9,012 nt of DNA from an uncultured Saprospiraceae bacterium. GTDB taxonomy: Bacteria; Bacteroidota; Bacteroidia; Chitinophagales; Saprospiraceae. The position numbers and the translations under genes were made by a program. This document shows positions 5,576-9,012 of the stretch, piece after piece (within the stretch, counting starts at the first letter, position 1; every line of letters begins with the position of its first letter). The notes under the pieces are model-generated. The model searched no databases. It had not been told where the DNA came from and saw nothing but the letters and a program-made list of their open reading frames with translations. Where the stretch lies: the NCBI GenBank assembly GCA_937930625.1, contig CALHBW010000579.1:1-9012 (forward strand), written 5' to 3'.

Positions 5576-5745
5576 GTGTTTGTATATTTTTGTTATTTAA
5601 AAAATTGAAAACCAATAACATAAAGAATGTTTTGCGTCCACTTGCGTTCTACAACTTTCACATTTTACATTTGTTATTTTACATTTTACATTTTAATTCC
5701 CCTTTCAAATGTTGTAAAATAATATCTAATTTCCTAATTTAGATG

Positions 5746-5789
5746 CCGATTACACTTTATTATAAAATAAAATGTAATCGGTTTTTTTT
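5746..5789 (+). terminator. Strong intrinsic terminator
   Basis: CCGATTACA (5746-5754) pairs perfectly with 5773-5781. The stem continues through TTTATT/AATAAA after one mismatch, and eight T residues follow (5782-5789). On the plus strand it can only serve the HAD gene, 475 bp upstream, whose 3' region has been lengthened by repeat A and the MITE. It also insulates the GH3 gene, which must have its own promoter in the 77 bp that follow. Confidence 0.85.
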
Positions 5790-5793
5790 ATTT

Positions 5794-5863
5794 AAATTCC
5801 AAAAAACAAATTCCAAATTGAATTCATTGACCATTAACAATTAATCATTAACCATTAACAAAC
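5794..5863 (+). repeat. Heptamer-phased array directly before the GH3 gene
   Basis: Ten consecutive 7-bp units can be laid out from 5794 to 5863. AAATTCC appears twice (5794, 5808), then units ending in CATT or AATT (GACCATT, AACAATT, AATCATT, AACCATT). The array ends three bases before the GH3 ATG and fills nearly all the space after the terminator. The GH3 promoter must therefore lie within or overlap it; no TANNTTTG box is visible there. Confidence 0.6.
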
Positions 5864-5866
5864 GTT

Positions 5867-7387
5867 ATGAAATTGTTCAACACCATGTTTCGCTGGTACA
5901 TTCGACAACGTCTGCCTCGTATCCGGCGATTTGAAAACTACCCCGTCGAGGTTCAAAACCTGTTATTTCGTGACCTTATTAATACTGCAAAAAACACGAA
6001 ATGGGGCAAACAATACGGCTATGAAAGCATTACAACATCTTCCGAGTATCGCCATCGTGTTCCGGTAAGTTCCTATGAAGATATTTTTCCGTACATCAAC
6101 CGAATGATGTATGGCGAACGCGATGTACTCTGGCCCGGCATAGTGAGTTGGTTCTCAAAATCTTCCGGTACTACAAATGGAAAGAGTAAGTACATTCCCG
6201 TTACAGAAATCAGCCTACGTACTTGTCATATTGCAGGCGCACACGACATCATGGCAAAATGGTACGACAATAACAAAGATGCACGACTTTTTGAGGGAAA
6301 AGGCTTAATGGTCGGGGGCGCACACGAGGCATTTGAACCATATCCACAAACACGCGTAGGCGATGTATCAGCTGTGATGATTCATCATATGCCGGGTTAC
6401 ATCCACCACTTTACGACACCGGATGTGGACACGATGTTGACCAAAGACTTTGATGAAAAACTTGCTCGTATGGCTAACATTACACCTTCCGAATGTGTGA
6501 CCACACTGATGGGTGTACCTACCTGGTCAATTGTTTTGTTCCGACAAATATTGGAAGCCACCGGCAAAGATAACCTACTCGAAGTGTGGCCCGATTTTCA
6601 ACTTTACATGCACGGCGGCGTCAATTTTGAACCTTACCGACAGCAATTTCAAGAGTTTTTTCCGGGCGAAAAAGTTCGTTATTTGAATATATATAATGCC
6701 TCAGAGGGTTTTTTTGCAGCACAATTAGAAAATGAAGCTCCCGAAGGCGAGATGACGCTTTTATTGGATAATGGTATCTTTTACGAATTTCTCCCTGAAA
6801 GCGAATGGTATAAAGAACAACCTGAAGCCATTGATTTACAAGATATTGAGTTGGGTAAAAACTATGCTATTGTCATTTCTACCAATGCCGGTTTGTGGCG
6901 ATATATGCCCGGCGATACCATCAGTTTCACCTCCAAACATCCATACAAACTCAAAATCACAGGACGTACAAAGCATTATATCAATGCCTTTGGCGAAGAA
7001 GTGATGGTAGCCAATACAGATGCAGCACTCGCTAAGACTTGCGAGCAGACTAGAGCCAAAATCAGCGAATACACAGTCGCGCCTAAGCTGCTCTCAAGGG
7101 CATCATACGGGCAGCACGAGTGGCTTATCGAATTTGAACATGAACCCGAATCGCTCGAAAAATTCAGTGTGCTACTGGATAAAAATTTGCAAAATATCAA
7201 TTCAGACTATGAAGCTAAACGTTTCAAGGATATGGCACTCCACCAATTACTGATTCATAAAATTCCGAAAGGTACTTTTCACAACTGGTTGCGGTCTAAA
7301 GGGCGTTACGGCGGACAAAATAAAGTCCCCCGACTAGCAAATGAAAGGAAGTATTTAGAAGAAATTATGGATTTTGCTTCAAAATAG
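5867..7387 (+). CDS. GH3-family acyl-adenylate/amido synthetase-like protein
   Basis: A 506-residue cytoplasmic enzyme of the GH3 family, bacterial relatives of plant auxin- and jasmonate-conjugating acyl-acid amido synthetases. These enzymes adenylate a carboxylic acid with ATP and transfer it to an amine, often an amino acid. ATP-binding motifs are SSGTTNGKSK at residues 99-108, YNASEG at 276-281 and the hinge region WRYMPGD at 344-350 with GRTKHYINAFGEE at 366-378. The protein is somewhat shorter than the usual plant enzymes of about 600 residues. The ATG start follows a terminator and a heptamer array. The next gene is 191 bp away, so it is probably monocistronic. The substrate of bacterial GH3 proteins is largely unknown, and nothing in the context suggests one here. 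Confidence 0.9.
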   Translation: MKLFNTMFRWYIRQRLPRIRRFENYPVEVQNLLFRDLINTAKNTKWGKQYGYESITTSSEYRHRVPVSSYEDIFPYINRMMYGERDVLWPGIVSWFSKSSGTTNGKSKYIPVTEISLRTCHIAGAHDIMAKWYDNNKDARLFEGKGLMVGGAHEAFEPYPQTRVGDVSAVMIHHMPGYIHHFTTPDVDTMLTKDFDEKLARMANITPSECVTTLMGVPTWSIVLFRQILEATGKDNLLEVWPDFQLYMHGGVNFEPYRQQFQEFFPGEKVRYLNIYNASEGFFAAQLENEAPEGEMTLLLDNGIFYEFLPESEWYKEQPEAIDLQDIELGKNYAIVISTNAGLWRYMPGDTISFTSKHPYKLKITGRTKHYINAFGEEVMVANTDAALAKTCEQTRAKISEYTVAPKLLSRASYGQHEWLIEFEHEPESLEKFSVLLDKNLQNINSDYEAKRFKDMALHQLLIHKIPKGTFHNWLRSKGRYGGQNKVPRLANERKYLEEIMDFASK

Positions 7388-7578
7388 AATACATTTTAGG
7401 TAGCTTTTCATATAGTTTTTATTTTGACTATGTAATCTTTTAGTATTAAAAATCAGTTATTTATAAATACTCATTAAACCAATTAATTAATTTATCTCTG
7501 TCACATTTTAAGAAAAATGTACCAAAATGATTTTTACTCGCCGTTTACATTGCAGGTGTTTAGTAAAAAAATTAAAAT

Positions 7579-9003
7579 ATGAGGTGGATTCAAGAGGTAA
7601 ATAAAGAATTAAAGTTAGCGCTCCAAACGTCTTCTCAAAACATTCTTCAAATAACACTTATCTTTTCGGCAGGCATCACAATAATCTTTGGATTATTGAT
7701 GATTTTGACCAATAATAACCAAAATTTATTATTTTCATTAGGCTTTGTAGCTATAGCCTCAGCCTCGGTTTCAGCATTTATTTTCAGTTATTTCATCAAT
7801 ATCCAAAACCGCCAATTGGAGGAAATGGAAGCCGAGCAAAAACGCTTGACACTTGAAAAAGAGGTCGCAGAAGCTACCGCAAGGGCGCGTTCGGAATTTC
7901 TCTCTACGATGAGTCATGAGATTCGTACGCCCATGAATGCGGTTATCGGGATGTCTCATATTTTACTCCAAGAAAATCCGCTCGAAACGCAAGTCCCCAA
8001 TTTGAAGATATTAAAATTCTCTGCCGAAAATCTCCTCTCACTCATTAATGATATTCTCGACTACAATAAGCTCGAATCCGGTAAATTAAACTTTGAACAA
8101 ACCAACTTCAACCTTAATGATACCGTCAATAGCATTACACACTCCCTAAAATCAAAAATTAGAGAAAATAACAACCAAATCGTCGTTAATATAGATGAGA
8201 ATGTACCACAAAATGTAATTGGCGACCCTACCCGCCTTGCACAAGTACTCAATAATTTGTTGAGCAATGCCGCCAAATTCACTGAAAATGGTACTGTCAC
8301 ACTTGACATCAATTTGCAAAAAGAAGAAGAAAAAAATGTCCTGCTGGATTTCGCTATAACGGATACAGGTATTGGTATCCCGGAAGATAAATTGGATCAC
8401 ATTTTTGAATCATTCACACAAGCTTGTTCTTCTACTACGCGCAAATTTGGCGGCACAGGACTTGGCTTGGCAATTATTAAAAAAATCCTCGAACACCAGG
8501 GCAGCGCAATCAATGTAAAAAGTACAGTCGGCGAAGGTTCTACCTTCTATTTTACGGTTCAACTTGAAAAAGGGACAGCCCCGGATGTTTCTGCAATTCA
8601 AGAAGAAACCACCCTCAAAAGCCTTAAAGGTACAAAGGTGCTACTCGTAGAAGATAATAAAATCAACCAACTCATCGCCAATCGCTTCCTCGCCAAATGG
8701 GACATTAGTTACGATGTAGCAGATAATGGTGCAATTGCCCTTGAAAAAGTACAAGACAACGACTACGATATTGTCCTGATGGACCTCCAAATGCCAACCA
8801 TGGACGGCTATACTGCCACCGCAAAAATCCGTAATTTGCAAGACGACAAGTATAAAGAATTACCCATCATTGCACTCACAGCATCCGCTATGCTCGAAGA
8901 ACGAAATCGCGTATATACCGTAGGCATGAACGATTATGTCACCAAACCCTTTAATCCCAGTGAACTATACAGTGCAATCAATAAACATGTAAATGTAGCG
9001 TGA
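7579..9003 (+). CDS. Membrane hybrid histidine kinase with C-terminal receiver
   Basis: A 474-residue inner-membrane signalling protein. Two hydrophobic segments (about 24-43 and 49-72) are joined by a very short loop, so there is no periplasmic sensor domain. A predicted coiled coil (about 76-106) leads to the H-box MSHEIRTPMN with phospho-acceptor His113. The ATPase domain has N-box LNNLLSNAAKF (about 225-234), G1 DTGIGIP (262-268) and G2 GGTGLGLA (291-298). The receiver has acidic pocket E358-D359, phospho-acceptor Asp402 (LMDLQMP), Thr434 and Lys456 (TKPF). All catalytic residues are present, so a phosphorelay His113 to Asp402 is expected, with further partners elsewhere. The ATG is preceded by an A-rich leader without Shine-Dalgarno. 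The 191-bp gap upstream shows no clear promoter or terminator. The sensed signal is unknown. Confidence 0.93.
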   Translation: MRWIQEVNKELKLALQTSSQNILQITLIFSAGITIIFGLLMILTNNNQNLLFSLGFVAIASASVSAFIFSYFINIQNRQLEEMEAEQKRLTLEKEVAEATARARSEFLSTMSHEIRTPMNAVIGMSHILLQENPLETQVPNLKILKFSAENLLSLINDILDYNKLESGKLNFEQTNFNLNDTVNSITHSLKSKIRENNNQIVVNIDENVPQNVIGDPTRLAQVLNNLLSNAAKFTENGTVTLDINLQKEEEKNVLLDFAITDTGIGIPEDKLDHIFESFTQACSSTTRKFGGTGLGLAIIKKILEHQGSAINVKSTVGEGSTFYFTVQLEKGTAPDVSAIQEETTLKSLKGTKVLLVEDNKINQLIANRFLAKWDISYDVADNGAIALEKVQDNDYDIVLMDLQMPTMDGYTATAKIRNLQDDKYKELPIIALTASAMLEERNRVYTVGMNDYVTKPFNPSELYSAINKHVNVA

Positions 9004-9012
9004 TTCGGGTTA

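Larger units (their letters stand above)
5286..5698 (-). repeat. Dispersed repeat A, copy 2, interrupted by a MITE
   Basis: This is the same element as at 34-217 in opposite orientation. Heptamer arms lie at 5286-5318 and 5655-5694, and the GC-richer core block (CGTCCACTTGCGTTCTACAA at 5637-5656 on the plus strand) corresponds to 81-100 of copy 1. Removing the inserted MITE plus one 9-bp duplication leaves an element of nearly the same length as copy 1. The left arm is one heptamer shorter. The copy begins 15 bp after the HAD stop codon. The 596-bp gap 5271-5866 holds this repeat, the MITE, a terminator and a heptamer array, but no gene. Confidence 0.8.

Noticed and set aside
5585..5592. TATTTTTG as a -7 promoter box for GH3
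   Set aside because: No TTG element lies at suitable spacing, and the terminator at 5746-5789 stands between it and the gene.
7388..7578. Possible hairpin or promoter between GH3 and the kinase
   Set aside because: Only short, weak dyads (about 6 bp) and no TANNTTTG match are seen.

Overview
The window looks like a chromosomal stretch of a Bacteroidota bacterium. The genome is AT-rich and start codons lack a Shine-Dalgarno and sit behind A/T-rich leaders. One clear Bacteroidota-type promoter (TTG, 18-nt spacer, TATATTTG) precedes the ArsR-type regulator. The gene types (DUF234-type ATPase, small HAD protein, bacterial GH3 enzyme, hybrid kinase) also fit that phylum. I cannot name genus or species.

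Layout. Positions 1-357 are a stack of nested repeats with no gene. On the minus strand, 358-1800 encodes an ATPase fused to a PD-(D/E)XK-like nuclease domain. Its upstream region (1801-2102) holds a perfect 18-bp hairpin and a 52-bp-period array of four hairpins. Further up the minus strand is a probable operon, read arsR-like regulator (4357-4070), dctQ-like small TRAP subunit (4002-3505), dctM-like large TRAP subunit (3446-2103). No periplasmic binding protein gene is present. The 484-bp gap 4358-4841 holds the regulator's promoter, a cluster of GAACGT/ACGTTC palindromes and a 159-bp palindrome. On the plus strand come a small HAD-type phosphatase (4842-5270), a 596-bp gap with a repeat interrupted by a MITE followed by a strong terminator, a GH3-family enzyme (5867-7387) and a membrane hybrid histidine kinase (7579-9003).

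The genes do not form one obvious pathway. The only clear functional unit is the regulated TRAP operon; HAD, GH3 and kinase appear to be separate transcription units. The most striking content is intergenic. There is a MITE with perfect 17-bp inverted ends and perfect 9-bp target duplications, sitting in one of two copies of an older repeat. The 52-bp-period hairpin array and the colinear palindrome centred at 4733 also stand out. Low-complexity arrays of 7-8 bp period lie against many gene borders. I found no convincing new defence or biosynthetic system; the ATPase-nuclease with its hairpin array is the nearest candidate for something undescribed.
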